37,164 nucleotides of DNA from Candidatus Enterousia excrementavium (GCA_017694175.1 JADINE010000032.1:1-37164); one strand, 5' to 3'; numbered from the stretch's first letter, positions 7,470 to 17,156 are shown. Notes: a model not told the origin generated them from the sequence alone. A program made the numbers and translations.

Positions 7470-7508
7470 GACATAAAAAACAAAATATTATCATAAGGAG
7501 AAAAACAA

Positions 7509-9047
7509 ATGTCTTTTGTTTCTATGCCACGTCAGGATTTGCTTTTGGCCATTGATTCATTGGCCCAGGAAAAGCAAATAGATCGTGAAATCGTTATCGA
7601 TTCACTCGAAGCCGCAATTGCAAAAATCGCCAAACATAAATACGGCGAAGAATTTAATATCACGGCTGAAATTGATCGTAAAAATGGTGCGATTCATGTA
7701 AAACGTTTGTTCGAAGTTATTGAATCGCCTGAATCCCGCGGTGAAGAATACGATGCCAACACGATGTTGACGGTGGCCGAAGCAAAAAAGTATGCTAAAA
7801 ATCCACAGGTTGGCGATATCGTCGAAGATGCCTTGCCAGAACCAGAATTTGGCCGTATGGCATTTCAAACTGCGCGCCAGATTATGACGGCTCGCGTTCG
7901 CGATGCTGAAAAGGGCCGCCAATACGAAGAATTCAAAGATAATATTGGTGATATCGTAAGTGGCGTTGTGAAACGCATTGAATTTGGTAATATTTTTGTT
8001 GATATAAATGGCAAAGCCGAAGGCTATATTAAAAGCAACGAATTAATTCCGGGCGAACGTTTGGCGGTTGGCGACCGTGTTCGTGCATTGATTATGGATG
8101 TGGCGCGTTCGAATACTGGGCCCCAGATTTTCTTGACCCGCACGCATCCGATGTTTATGGAAAAATTGTTTGTCCAGGAAGTGCCAGAAATTTACGAAGG
8201 CATTATCAAAATCAAATCGGTTGCACGTGCCCCCGGCAGTCACGCTAAAATCGCCGTTGAAACCCAGGATCCGTCAATTGATGCAGTTGGTATGACTGTG
8301 GGTATCAAAGGTACCCGTATCCAGCCGGTTATTAACGAATGCCACGGCGAAAAAATAGACGTTATTTTGTATTCAGACGATCCGGCTGTGTTCATTGTGA
8401 ACGCCATGCAGCCTGCCAAAGTTGCAAAAATCATTGTTGATGAAGATACGCGCAGCGCGGCCGTTGTTGTGAACGAAGACCAACAGTCTTTGGCAATTGG
8501 TCGTCGTGGTCAAAACGTGCGTTTGGCATCGCAATTGACGGGCTGGAACATCGATGTTATGAACGAAACCGAAGAGCAAGAACGTCGTGCCAAAGAAGTC
8601 AAAGAAAAAACAGAATTGTTTATTTCTGCGCTGGATGTGGATGAAATGCTGGCACATCTTTTGGTTACCGAAGGTTTCCGTACAATCGAAGAAATTGCAT
8701 TTGTGGATGCCGGCGAATTGGAATCCATCCAGGGATTCAATGCTGAATTGGCCGCAGAACTGCAAAATCGTGCAAAAGCATATTTGCAAAAGCAAGAAGA
8801 ACAGTACAAAGAAGATGGCCACAAAATTGGCATGTCGGATGATTTATTGAACTTTGATTTTATCAAACGTCCAATTATAATGCAGTTGGGTAATGCAGGC
8901 ATTAAATCATTAAATGATTTGGCTGATTTGTCCACAGATGAACTGATTGAAATTTTGGGCGAAGATACAATGAGCCCACGTTTGGCAGGTCGTGTGATTA
9001 TGAAAGCGCGCGAATTGGCATACGGCATAACCCAAGGCGAAGAATAA
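7509..9047 (+). CDS. nusA: Transcription termination/antitermination factor NusA
   Basis: NusA binds RNA polymerase and nascent RNA and modulates pausing, termination and rRNA antitermination. The 512-residue protein has the N-terminal RNAP-binding domain (about 1-130, with IDSLEAAIAKIAKHKYG). An S1 domain follows (about 145-205, GDIVSGVVKRIEFGNIFVDI), then two KH domains (about 235-350, with GMTVGIKGTRIQ and IGRRGQNVRLASQLTGW). Two C-terminal helix-hairpin-helix acidic repeats (about 370-510) complete it, as in proteobacterial NusA. The RBS is ATAAGGAG. It is followed 18 bp later by infB. The usual rimP upstream and ylxR between nusA and infB are missing. Confidence 0.98.
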   Translation: MSFVSMPRQDLLLAIDSLAQEKQIDREIVIDSLEAAIAKIAKHKYGEEFNITAEIDRKNGAIHVKRLFEVIESPESRGEEYDANTMLTVAEAKKYAKNPQVGDIVEDALPEPEFGRMAFQTARQIMTARVRDAEKGRQYEEFKDNIGDIVSGVVKRIEFGNIFVDINGKAEGYIKSNELIPGERLAVGDRVRALIMDVARSNTGPQIFLTRTHPMFMEKLFVQEVPEIYEGIIKIKSVARAPGSHAKIAVETQDPSIDAVGMTVGIKGTRIQPVINECHGEKIDVILYSDDPAVFIVNAMQPAKVAKIIVDEDTRSAAVVVNEDQQSLAIGRRGQNVRLASQLTGWNIDVMNETEEQERRAKEVKEKTELFISALDVDEMLAHLLVTEGFRTIEEIAFVDAGELESIQGFNAELAAELQNRAKAYLQKQEEQYKEDGHKIGMSDDLLNFDFIKRPIIMQLGNAGIKSLNDLADLSTDELIEILGEDTMSPRLAGRVIMKARELAYGITQGEE

Positions 9048-9065
9048 TTTTAACGGAGTATATTT

Positions 9066-11465
9066 ATGGCGACATTAACACTCGGAAAATCAGTAACTAT
9101 TGACCAGGTGGCCAGCAAAAAGGGCGACGCGGTGTTCGTTGAACGCCGTCGTCGTGTCGTTGCCCCAGGCAGCAAAGAATTACGCGAAGAACCGTCCGCG
9201 CCTGCGCAAACACATAACGCAGCGGATGAAAAATTGCGTGCTGTGCTCGAAGCTGCCCGTGCCCGCGAAGAAGAACGTCGGCAACGTGCCGCAGCCGAAG
9301 CGGCCGCAACCGCCGCGCGCGAGGCTGAAATAGCGCGTGAAACCCGCGAATACGAACAGGTCAAAGAACAACTGGCTGCGCGTGAAAATGTCGCCGAAAC
9401 GCAACCTGCCGAAGAAAATACACCTGTTCGCCCGACCCAGGCTAAAAAGCAATTTTCTCAACCATCGCCGCGCGCAAAACAGAACCGCGACGATGATGAA
9501 GATATGGGAATGGGGCGTGCGTCTAAATTCAGTGGCGGCAAAAAAGAATTCAAAAAAACAGGAAAAATTTCCCTGCACGATATTGTAATTGGTGGCGATG
9601 ACGACGATGATGACGAAATCGGCCTGCGTGGTGCAAATCGTCGCCGGTCCGAAGCGTCGCTGAAACGCTTTCGTGAAAAGGCACGTGCGGTATTTTCTGC
9701 CCCGCAAAAGGTGGAACATGTTGTAACTTTGGGCGACACCATCACAGTCAAAGATTTGGCGGCTGCCATGGCGGAAAAGGTTGGCAACGTTATTAAAAAA
9801 TTAATGGAAATGGGCATGATGGCATCACAAAATCAAACCATCGATGCCGATACAGCCGAACTTGTGGCCGGTGAATTTGGCGCCAAAGTAAAACGTGTTG
9901 TTGTAAAGCCATATGCCGATCAATTGGAACGTGTGCCGAATCCGGAACATATGCAACCGCGCCCGCCTGTGGTAACGGTTGTTGGCCACGTTGATCATGG
10001 TAAAACATCGCTTTTGGATGCGTTCCGGCATGCAAATGTTGCTGCCCGTGAAGCTGGTGGCATTACCCAGCATATTTCTGCATACGAAGTGAAAACTAAA
10101 TCGGGTGCCATGATAACATTTTTGGACACGCCGGGCCATGAAACATTTACAGCCATGCGTGCACGTGGCGCGCAAATGGCGGATATTGTTGTTTTGGTTG
10201 TTGCTGCAAACGATTCCATCATGCCGCAAACAATCGAGGCCATTAATCATATTCGCGCGGCCAAAGTTCCATTTATTGTTGCGATTAACAAAATCGATTT
10301 GCCTGATGCGGATCCAACGCGTGTTAAAACAGATTTGTTGCAACAGGAAGTCCAGGTCGAAGAATTGGGCGGCGATGTACAATGTGTTGAAATTTCCGCA
10401 ACCAAACATATCGGGCTGGAAAAATTGGAAGAAGCCATCTTGTTACAGGCTGGCATCATGGATTTGAAAGCCGATCCAGATATGCCTGCGGTTGCCTATG
10501 TAGTCGAAGCGAAAATGGAACGTGGCCTGGGGGCAACAGCTACAATACTGATGCGCCAGGGCACATTAAGCATTGGCGACGTATTTGTTGTTGGTGAAAC
10601 ATATGGTCGTGTGCGTGGGTTAATAAATTCCGCCGGTGAACGTGTAAAATCTGTAAAACCCGGGCAACCAGTGGTTGTGTTAGGGCTGCAATCTGTCCCC
10701 AGTGCGGGCGACGATTTGCACGTTATGGAAACCGAGGCACAAACCCGTGAAGTTGCCGCATATCGTGCGCAACAGGCGCGTGATCGTGCCAACGCTGTAA
10801 AGCGCACATCGTTACAGGAATTATTCGCGCGTCGCGATGAAACGAAAAAATTGGTGTTGCCAATTGTTTTGCGTGCCGACGTCCAGGGCAGTGTGGAAGC
10901 CATCACTGATATGTTAAAAGACATTCATACAGATAAAGCATCGGTTGAAATCTTGTCATCTGGGGTTGGTCAAATTACCGAAGGCGACATACGTCTGGCC
11001 GCGGCATCTGGGGCTGTCGTGATTGCGTTTAATGTTCGTGCTGATTCAATGGTGCGGGATATGGCGCGCAGCAGTGGTGTTGATATTCGCTATCACAGTG
11101 TTGTGTACCGCATCACCGATGAAATCAAGGAAATTCTGGCTGGCAAATTGGCCCCAGAAAGAAAAGAAAACTTTATAGGATACGCCGATGTTATCGCATT
11201 GTTTACTGTTGGCAAAGGTATACGTGTGGCGGGTTGCCGCGTAACCGAGGGCGTAATTAAAAAAGATGCCTTTGTGCGTTTGCTGCGTAACAATGTCGTT
11301 ATATACGATGGTAAAATCGGGGAACTTCGACGCGAGAAAAATGAAGTTCGCGAAGTCACCGGCGCAGGCGTAGAATTCGGTATGTCTTTTGACAAGTACA
11401 ATGATTTGAAAGAAGGCGACCGGGTTGAATGTTACGAGGTTGAAGAAGTTCGCGCAAAATTATAA
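9066..11465 (+). CDS. infB: Translation initiation factor IF-2
   Basis: IF-2 is the GTPase that places fMet-tRNA on the 30S subunit and drives subunit joining. The 799-residue protein has a long, charged, low-complexity N-terminus (about 40-210, with an acidic run GGDDDDDDE), and an IF2_N domain (about 220-290). The G domain begins near residue 300 with G1 GHVDHGKT, G2 around GGITQHI, G3 DTPGHE and G4 NKID. Domains II and III/IV follow to a C-terminal fMet-tRNA-binding domain ending [12 protein letters not shown]. The Shine-Dalgarno CGGAG lies before the ATG. No rbfA follows: the gene ends at a bidirectional terminator. Confidence 0.98.
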   Translation: MATLTLGKSVTIDQVASKKGDAVFVERRRRVVAPGSKELREEPSAPAQTHNAADEKLRAVLEAARAREEERRQRAAAEAAATAAREAEIARETREYEQVKEQLAARENVAETQPAEENTPVRPTQAKKQFSQPSPRAKQNRDDDEDMGMGRASKFSGGKKEFKKTGKISLHDIVIGGDDDDDDEIGLRGANRRRSEASLKRFREKARAVFSAPQKVEHVVTLGDTITVKDLAAAMAEKVGNVIKKLMEMGMMASQNQTIDADTAELVAGEFGAKVKRVVVKPYADQLERVPNPEHMQPRPPVVTVVGHVDHGKTSLLDAFRHANVAAREAGGITQHISAYEVKTKSGAMITFLDTPGHETFTAMRARGAQMADIVVLVVAANDSIMPQTIEAINHIRAAKVPFIVAINKIDLPDADPTRVKTDLLQQEVQVEELGGDVQCVEISATKHIGLEKLEEAILLQAGIMDLKADPDMPAVAYVVEAKMERGLGATATILMRQGTLSIGDVFVVGETYGRVRGLINSAGERVKSVKPGQPVVVLGLQSVPSAGDDLHVMETEAQTREVAAYRAQQARDRANAVKRTSLQELFARRDETKKLVLPIVLRADVQGSVEAITDMLKDIHTDKASVEILSSGVGQITEGDIRLAAASGAVVIAFNVRADSMVRDMARSSGVDIRYHSVVYRITDEIKEILAGKLAPERKENFIGYADVIALFTVGKGIRVAGCRVTEGVIKKDAFVRLLRNNVVIYDGKIGELRREKNEVREVTGAGVEFGMSFDKYNDLKEGDRVECYEVEEVRAKL

Positions 11466-11470
11466 AAAAC

Positions 11471-11494
11471 ACCGCCCATTTGGGCGGTATTTTT
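11471..11494. terminator. Bidirectional terminator between infB and der
   Basis: ACCGCCC-ATTT-GGGCGGT followed by ATTTTTATTT, preceded by an A tract on the other side, lies between the stop codons of two convergent genes. Confidence 0.88.
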
Positions 11495-12830
11495 ATTTAT
11501 CATCAAACGGATTTTCATCTTTTTTATATTCAATCACAATTGGTAAATGTTCCCAATGCAATTCCGCCGCAATTCCGCGACGTAAATACCGTGTATAAGA
11601 TTCGGGTATATCAGATGCCCCGCCCACATTAATTGTGATTTTCATAGGATGCCGACCAGTTTGCCGTGCAAATTTGATTTTCATCGGTCGTTTTAATCGC
11701 GACAAAGGTGGCTGGCGTACCTCGATTAATTTTTCTACTATGCGATTAATCAAACTTGTTGGCGCATCAGTATTTGAAATATCCCATTGTTCATATATTC
11801 GACGGAACATATTTTTAACGCCTGTGCCAGTTTCCGCAGATATGGCCAATATAAGTGGTTTGATTATCTGGTGAAACGAATTAGTAAATTGGTGTTTTAA
11901 TTTTAACAGTTTTTCGTCGCGTGCAGCTGCGTCAATCAAATCCCATTTGTTCAGCGCCACGCACAAAATTTTTCCAGCATCATACACACGCCCAGCAATC
12001 CCCAACGCTTGGTTTTCTATATTTCGTGTGGCATCAACCACCAAAATCACAACATCAGATTTTTCAATCGCATCCAATGATTTTATTGCAGACAAAGTTT
12101 CCACGTCATCTGTTACGCCGGCCTTGCGCCGCAGTCCGGCCGTATCCATCAAAATAATATCGCGCCCGTAAAAGTTTGTTGGGATTTTCACAGTATCGCG
12201 TGTAATCCCGGGCGCATCGATAACAATTTGACGCTTTTCACCCAAAACCTGGTTCACCAACGTGGATTTTCCAACATTAGGCTGCCCCAGGACAGCGATT
12301 TTTAATTTTTGTGTTGGTGTATCCGTCCCAGGTTTGTTTTGCGCGTCTGGATTGATTTTATCGATAAAATCATATATCGCATCAAATCCAGATTTGTGTT
12401 CCGCCGAAATCATCACAGGCGCCCCGAATCCCAGTTTATAAAATTCATTTATATCGGCCAATCTGCGCCCCGATTCAGATTTATTCACAACCAACAACAA
12501 AGGCGCCCGTGTTTTGCGGCGCACCATACGCGCCCAATCTATATCAGCCGGCATTAATCCAGTGCGCCCATCAACCACGAACAAAATCGCATCGGCCGCG
12601 GCCACTGCGTCCATAGCCATAGTGGTGGAATCCGCCGCAATGCCGGTTTTAGCATTTTCCAGCCCAGCCGTATCCACAACGGTCCACGTGCGATCGCGCA
12701 TAGTACCACTGATTGTATCGCGCGTAACACCCGGTCTGTCGTGAACAAGCGCATCCCGCGTGCCCGTAAGCGCATTAAACAGCGTAGATTTACCCGTGTT
12801 GGGTCGTCCTGCAATTATTAATTTCAACAT
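11493..12830 (-). CDS. der: Ribosome biogenesis GTPase Der (EngA)
   Basis: Der is the tandem-GTPase needed for 50S subunit maturation. The first G domain has GRPNTGKS, DTAGLE and a G4 of NKSE (Glu instead of Asp, as I recall for alphaproteobacterial Der). The second has GQPNVGKS, DTAGLRRK and NKWD. A C-terminal KH-like domain (about 350-435) follows. I prefer ATG 12830 (MLKLIIAGRPN, 445 residues) over the track's 12842, since GGAAAAAG precedes it and the extra MEKV is not family-like. The promoter TTGATT-16-TATAAT lies just upstream. In E. coli, der follows yfgM-bamB; here that pair sits about 8 kb away. Confidence 0.96.
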   Translation of the reverse strand: MLKLIIAGRPNTGKSTLFNALTGTRDALVHDRPGVTRDTISGTMRDRTWTVVDTAGLENAKTGIAADSTTMAMDAVAAADAILFVVDGRTGLMPADIDWARMVRRKTRAPLLLVVNKSESGRRLADINEFYKLGFGAPVMISAEHKSGFDAIYDFIDKINPDAQNKPGTDTPTQKLKIAVLGQPNVGKSTLVNQVLGEKRQIVIDAPGITRDTVKIPTNFYGRDIILMDTAGLRRKAGVTDDVETLSAIKSLDAIEKSDVVILVVDATRNIENQALGIAGRVYDAGKILCVALNKWDLIDAAARDEKLLKLKHQFTNSFHQIIKPLILAISAETGTGVKNMFRRIYEQWDISNTDAPTSLINRIVEKLIEVRQPPLSRLKRPMKIKFARQTGRHPMKITINVGGASDIPESYTRYLRRGIAAELHWEHLPIVIEYKKDENPFDDK

Positions 12831-12854
12831 AACTTTTTCCATTGATTTTTTTCA

Positions 12855-12882
12855 ATTATAAAGCAAAAATATAAATAATCAA
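12855..12882 (-). promoter_or_regulatory. Putative promoter of der
   Basis: On the minus strand, TTGATT (12882-12877), 16 nt and TATAAT (12860-12855) precede der. The expected leader to ATG 12830 is about 17 nt, enough for the weak Shine-Dalgarno GGAAAAAG. Confidence 0.55.
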
Positions 12883-12899
12883 ATTTGGGGAAAGAAAAG

Positions 12900-13505
12900 A
12901 TGAAGAAATTAAAACAGGGATTAAAACGGTTACGTGATTTAATTATCAAACCAAAGCGTTTTTTTACAAGAATTGTCGCTGATGGAAATATGGAAGAATC
13001 CATGTTCAAGGCCTTTATATACGGTCTTATTGGTGGATGCTTGGTATTGTTGTTAAAATTGTGCAGTGGCGCAACGATTACCATCAGTTCGGTATTTTGG
13101 GCGTTGATAATAATTCCGGTTTTGGCGGTGGCATTATTGTACGTCTTGGGCGGATTGATGATGCTGGTTGCTGAAATGACAGACGGCGAACGCGATTGGG
13201 AAATTGCGATAAAGGGGTTGGCGTCTGTATTTTTCGTATATCCGGTTATTTTGGCATTAAATGCATTGGCATTTAATTGTACGTCGATGTGGATTGCAAG
13301 TTTATTGGGTGATGCGTATGTTTTATTCCTGTTTTATAATATAGCACTGTATTGCATGCGTGGCAAACGCAGCAATGTGATAATAGTAATATCTATTTTT
13401 GCGTTATTTTTAATCATGGTATACGCTTCGGATTTCCATACAGGCTGGTTCATGCTTAAAAATCCCGATGCCGCAATGGCATGTGAAGGGTTAATAAACG
13501 CATAA
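12900..13505 (+). CDS. Yip1-like multi-pass membrane protein
   Basis: The track start is a TTG at 12885; the ATG at 12900 is better because GGGGAAAG (12887-12894) then serves as Shine-Dalgarno. The 201-residue protein begins with a basic amphipathic part (LKQGLKRLRDLIIKPKRFFTRI). The P-x-x-FF element then precedes about five hydrophobic helices (about 40-62, 70-95, 110-130, 140-160, 165-185). This resembles bacterial Yip1-domain proteins, a family of integral membrane proteins with no established bacterial function. It stands alone between der (divergent) and two terminators. The membrane topology is clear; the family call is moderate. Confidence 0.7.
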   Translation: MKKLKQGLKRLRDLIIKPKRFFTRIVADGNMEESMFKAFIYGLIGGCLVLLLKLCSGATITISSVFWALIIIPVLAVALLYVLGGLMMLVAEMTDGERDWEIAIKGLASVFFVYPVILALNALAFNCTSMWIASLLGDAYVLFLFYNIALYCMRGKRSNVIIVISIFALFLIMVYASDFHTGWFMLKNPDAAMACEGLINA

Positions 13506-13546
13506 CTTGATTTTTTTCGCATTTTGTGATATAATCAGGAACAATC

Positions 13547-13573
13547 AAAACCCCACAGTTTGTGGGGTTTTAA
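13547..13573 (+). terminator. Terminator after the Yip1-like gene
   Basis: AAAACCCCACA-GTT-TGTGGGGTTTT is a perfect 11-bp stem ending in a T tract, located 40 bp after the stop codon. Confidence 0.88.
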
Positions 13574-13575
13574 TT

Positions 13576-13607
13576 TGCCCGGGTTTCATAGCTCGGGCAT
13601 TTTTTAT
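13576..13607 (+). terminator. Second hairpin with T tract
   Basis: TGCCCG...CGGGCA with a loop of about 12 nt is followed by TTTTTTATTT. It comes right after the first terminator and just before the tail-fibre gene, so the gene is well insulated from upstream transcription or is controlled in its own leader. Confidence 0.65.
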
Positions 13608-13627
13608 TTAAAAAGAAAGGATGATAA

Positions 13628-14599
13628 ATGTATCTTATAACATATCTTGGCGATGGCACCGCAACAGAATTCAATTTCTCGTTCCCATATTTCCAGGCCG
13701 CCGATGTGCATGTATCTGTCAATTCCGTGATTCAAACATCTGGCGCGTGCACGGTTATCCCGACATCCGAAACCCGTGTTGACGGAAAATATATGGGTGG
13801 CCGCGTGATATTAACCACAGCGCCCGTGGCCGGCGCAGAAATTCGGATTTGGCGAAAAATAGATTTATCGCGCGTGATTGACTATCAACCAACTTTGCCA
13901 ATAAACACAGATTGCCTGAATGCAGATTTTAATTTTATGTTGGAATACCTGCGCGATTTGTATGAATTGGATGGAGATGTAGAAAATATAGAAAACGGAT
14001 TACAGTTTTTGGATTCGATTCAATACCAAATTGAACAACTGGGTGATTTCAGTGAATTGGCGCGCAAAGCCGATTTGCCGGATTTTACCCAATTTGCGAA
14101 ACTTACCGATATTCCAGACACATCTGAATTTGCCGCGGCGAATCACACACACGATATGTCCGCGTATGTAACAAACACTGCACTGGCCGCGACCATATCT
14201 GAATTACAGGACGAAATAGACGACATCGATACCTCGCTGGCATTTCCGATTGAATTTGCCCCTGATGACGAACCAGACGTTGTTGTAAAAACGCAATTGC
14301 CCACGGCGGAAAATAATTATACCTGGTACCGACTGTATAAATCAGGCTGGGTGGAACAGGGCGGCCGAGGTGGCGCGCTTGAAAACAGTGCAAAAATCAT
14401 AACATTGCCGATTGCGATGGCGGACACAAATTTTTATGCGTCTATGATCAACATGGTGCCAGCAACGCCTGTTATAAAAAATTATAATTCTATTGGACTA
14501 TATATCCCAAATAATACCCAGGTCAGATTTGCAACATTGGCCACAGTTACGGATTTTGCATGGTATATCACAGGCATGTCCGCCCAATCAGACCAATAA
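13628..14599 (+). CDS. Orphan phage tail-fibre-like protein (T7 gp17-type N-terminal domain)
   Basis: Residues 1-125 of this 323-residue protein match the pattern of the T7 tail-fibre N-terminal domain: FNFSFPYFQAADVHVSVN, GGRVILTTAPVAGAEIRIWRKID and LNADFNFMLEYLRDL. In podoviruses this part anchors the fibre to the tail. A helical, probably trimeric coiled stretch (about 125-215) leads to a Trp/Tyr-rich tip with YTWYRLYKSGWVEQGG, a motif of phage fibre tips that bind host surfaces. AGAAAGGATGATAA is a good ribosome site. No other phage gene is nearby, so this is a prophage relic or a domesticated fibre. Its 3' end overlaps the convergent glycosyltransferase gene by 12 bp. The neighbouring polysaccharide cluster makes a surface-related role tempting but unproven. 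Confidence 0.8.
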   Translation: MYLITYLGDGTATEFNFSFPYFQAADVHVSVNSVIQTSGACTVIPTSETRVDGKYMGGRVILTTAPVAGAEIRIWRKIDLSRVIDYQPTLPINTDCLNADFNFMLEYLRDLYELDGDVENIENGLQFLDSIQYQIEQLGDFSELARKADLPDFTQFAKLTDIPDTSEFAAANHTHDMSAYVTNTALAATISELQDEIDDIDTSLAFPIEFAPDDEPDVVVKTQLPTAENNYTWYRLYKSGWVEQGGRGGALENSAKIITLPIAMADTNFYASMINMVPATPVIKNYNSIGLYIPNNTQVRFATLATVTDFAWYITGMSAQSDQ

Positions 14600-15685
14600 C
14601 ATCGCGACATATGCGAAGATTAATAATATATTCAACCCCAGTAACACATTGAATAAAAATTTGTATTTTTTTATTTTGTGTTTCTGGGTTATATATTGAT
14701 TATTACCGCAAATACGCAGATCAGCATTTTTACCTAATTTAGATTTGATAAAATCTGAATAAGATTTATTTTTCATAAACATGTTGTATGCGTTGGGATC
14801 AGCCATTAATCTGTGAAATGTATAGTTTGCCCATAACTTTTTTATTGAGTCTGATGTATTTTCCGCAATTTGCGTTAGAATAACAGGTATATTTAAAGGA
14901 GTGACACTTTGTTCACCAATTACATCAGAAAACATATCATGGAATAATTTTGTGTCCTTGATTTCCAGGAATTTATCCAGCATAAAAAATTTTTCGGACA
15001 TATCTGTCATATTAGATATCCACCCAGAAACATTTGTTTTATGGTCGATAATTCTGTATTTCGTCAGCGGTATTTCCAATACTTTGATTTTGGTTTGCAA
15101 CAATGTGTTTATATGGAAATATCCATCGCCACATGATAACAAATGCGCATTAAAATAAATTGCGAATTGGCGTCTGAACATTTCAGTTGGGAAAGCCAAA
15201 AAATTATATACATCAAACGCCTTGCGTAACATTTCCGCGCGTGTTCCTGCGGGATTATTAATCAAATTGCATATTGTTGTCGCAGTCGGCGAGTGCGACT
15301 GATTCCCGTTAACATCGATTGGATTTATGTATGCAAATACTGCGCCATAGTCAGGATTTTGATCCAGAAATTCCGTTTGTATCCAAAGTTTGTTTGGATA
15401 AAATATATCATCGCCGTCCAATATGGTGATATATTTGCCTGTTGCATTCTGTATACCAATATTCAAATTTTCCACCGGTCCCAAATTTTTATCATTGCGA
15501 ATATATTTTATGCGCGGATCCTTGAACGATAATATCACTGATTCAGTTCCGTCCGTTGATGCGTCATTTATTACAATTAATTCCCAATCAGAAAGCGTTT
15601 GATTTAACACAGATTGAATCGCTTGGTTTATAAAGCGTTCCTGGTTATACGTCCTGCAAATTACACTGACGGTTGGATTTTTCAT
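14588..15685 (-). CDS. Family 2 glycosyltransferase with C-terminal membrane anchor
   Basis: The 365-residue protein starts with the GT-A fold of GT2 enzymes: VSVICRTYNQERFINQAIQSVLNQTLSDWELIVINDASTDGT, then the metal-binding DxD-like ILDGDDIFYPNK (about 92-103). Such enzymes transfer a sugar from a nucleotide donor to a growing glycan or lipid carrier. The C-terminus has one hydrophobic helix (about 343-364, FLFNVLLGLNILLIFAYVAMLLV), which anchors it in the inner membrane. AGGGAA lies before the ATG. It is the last gene of the six-gene polysaccharide operon, and by eye it is AT-richer than the housekeeping genes. Donor and acceptor cannot be read from the sequence. Confidence 0.88.
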   Translation of the reverse strand: MKNPTVSVICRTYNQERFINQAIQSVLNQTLSDWELIVINDASTDGTESVILSFKDPRIKYIRNDKNLGPVENLNIGIQNATGKYITILDGDDIFYPNKLWIQTEFLDQNPDYGAVFAYINPIDVNGNQSHSPTATTICNLINNPAGTRAEMLRKAFDVYNFLAFPTEMFRRQFAIYFNAHLLSCGDGYFHINTLLQTKIKVLEIPLTKYRIIDHKTNVSGWISNMTDMSEKFFMLDKFLEIKDTKLFHDMFSDVIGEQSVTPLNIPVILTQIAENTSDSIKKLWANYTFHRLMADPNAYNMFMKNKSYSDFIKSKLGKNADLRICGNNQYITQKHKIKKYKFLFNVLLGLNILLIFAYVAMLLV

Positions 15686-15694
15686 AATTGTTCC

Positions 15695-16300
15695 CTATCT
15701 GTTTAATGGTTTACAAATTTGTGTTGTTGTTAAATTTTTTGTATCCAGGATGGATGCAAATGCCATACCACGAATATTACGTGATTGTCCCACAGACCCG
15801 GGGTTCAAAACCAGTTTGTCGCCGCGTTTGAATTCCATTGGATGATGTGTGTGTCCAATGCATATAACGTTATATTGTAAATTAAATAAGTCATCAATAC
15901 GCTTGCTGTTATCCGGGTAAATATATTCTTCCAGATGATTCCATGGACTGGCGTGGCAACATAAAAAATTTTTCCCATCCGTGTTAAATTCCAAGTAATC
16001 AGGTAATTTGGACAACCACAGTTTATTTTCTGGTGTTATATTATCACGTGCATATTGCACCCAGTATTTTACATTGTCGTTTACAGGGCGCGTAAAATCG
16101 TGCAACATATAATGGTCATGGTTGCCCATAATGCACTGAACATTATTTGTACGTAAAAAATCAATAACAGGATTAACATATTGGTTATAACCAACCGCAT
16201 CCCCCAGGCATATAACCTTATCAACCGAATCCATATATGGTGCAATCATATTCAACGCATGCATATTTGCGTGAATATCAGACATTATTAATATTTTCAT
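15695..16300 (-). CDS. YfcE-type metallophosphoesterase
   Basis: The 201-residue protein shows the calcineurin-like phosphoesterase motifs in order: SDIHANMHAL (DxH), CLGDAVGYN (GD), MGNHDHY (GNH[DE]), CCHASPW and GHTHHPM (GHxH). These bind two metal ions. Its size suits the YfcE/MJ0936 group of small phosphodiesterases. It overlaps the epimerase gene by 23 bp and lies 9 bp before the GT2 gene, so it belongs to the polysaccharide operon. Within such a cluster it may hydrolyse a phosphorylated sugar or nucleotide intermediate, but this is inferred only from position. Confidence 0.9.
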   Translation of the reverse strand: MKILIMSDIHANMHALNMIAPYMDSVDKVICLGDAVGYNQYVNPVIDFLRTNNVQCIMGNHDHYMLHDFTRPVNDNVKYWVQYARDNITPENKLWLSKLPDYLEFNTDGKNFLCCHASPWNHLEEYIYPDNSKRIDDLFNLQYNVICIGHTHHPMEFKRGDKLVLNPGSVGQSRNIRGMAFASILDTKNLTTTQICKPLNR

Positions 16301-17156
16301 AATAATTTTTTATGTTTTTGATTGTTTCACGTATATCTATTTTGGGCACGAATCCGAAATCATTATATGCCTTGGATGTTGATATAACCCATTTATCATT
16401 TTCCAATGCATCAGCACCACTGAAAACAATATTGGATCGAGATTTACATACATCGATACATATTTGCGCCAATTCCAGATTAGAATAACTGTGTGCCCCC
16501 GCCAGGTTATAAACGCCGCTAATATCTTTATCAGAATTTATGATATTACGTACAGCATTGGCGATATCTGCGACATCAATATAATTCTGTATGCGTCCAC
16601 CATTACCCACCAGGGTAATATCCTGATTTTTTATGGCGTTTGATATAAATACAGACAATATCTTATTGTCTGACATTCCAACACCAACTGGTGACGGTAT
16701 ACGTAACGAAACCCCGTTATATATACCAGTAATATATTCGCCAAATAATTTAGAAGCATGATACGCAGAATTTGGATTTGTCGGATGATTTTCTGTTATT
16801 GGTATTTGAATTGGCGTTCCAATCACAGGAATACTGGAAATGAAAATAATTTTAGCATTATTTTTGATTGCTAAATCTGCAACATTCATAATGCCTAAAC
16901 AATTTGCAGAAATTAAATTTTTATTTGTATTGTCGTGCGAAACACACGCCCCAACATGTATAATGTAATCAAATTTGTGATTATTAAATGCAGGTACAAA
17001 ATTTGTATCGGAAAAATCCGCCGATACATAATCAACATTTGGCACAACAGATTTATCCTGGCGACCATTTGCGGTTATATCAAATTCGTCCATTAAATTT
17101 TTCACTATGGATTTTCCTATAAATCCATTTGCGCCGGTAATCAACAGTGTTTTCAT
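16278..17156 (-). CDS. NAD(P)-dependent sugar epimerase/dehydratase (extended SDR)
   Basis: The 292-residue protein has the Rossmann motif TGANGFIG (residues 7-14) and an active-site YHASK with an upstream ISSIP serine, the usual Tyr-Lys-Ser triad of extended SDR enzymes. GRIQNYIDVADIANAV and GVYNLAGAHSYSN are substrate-domain segments of nucleotide-sugar epimerases and reductases. It probably converts a nucleotide-linked sugar for the glycan made by this operon. The start overlaps the ATP-grasp stop by 4 nt. Specificity (epimerase, dehydratase or 4-reductase) cannot be decided. Confidence 0.88.
   Translation of the reverse strand: MKTLLITGANGFIGKSIVKNLMDEFDITANGRQDKSVVPNVDYVSADFSDTNFVPAFNNHKFDYIIHVGACVSHDNTNKNLISANCLGIMNVADLAIKNNAKIIFISSIPVIGTPIQIPITENHPTNPNSAYHASKLFGEYITGIYNGVSLRIPSPVGVGMSDNKILSVFISNAIKNQDITLVGNGGRIQNYIDVADIANAVRNIINSDKDISGVYNLAGAHSYSNLELAQICIDVCKSRSNIVFSGADALENDKWVISTSKAYNDFGFVPKIDIRETIKNIKNYYENINNV

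Noticed and set aside
8373-9028. Large antisense ORFs over nusA (8373-8822 and 8510-9028, minus)
   Set aside because: Both are shadows of nusA, which is unmistakable; their translations are low-complexity (Cys/Phe-rich or Ser-rich) with no motifs.
9180-10409. Antisense ORFs over infB (9180-9719 and 9825-10409, minus)
   Set aside because: They are compositional shadows of infB; no ribosome site, no domain.
13547-14599. Intact prophage
   Set aside because: Only one phage-type gene is present; its neighbours are a Yip1-like protein and a glycosyltransferase, and no integrase, capsid or terminase gene is seen.
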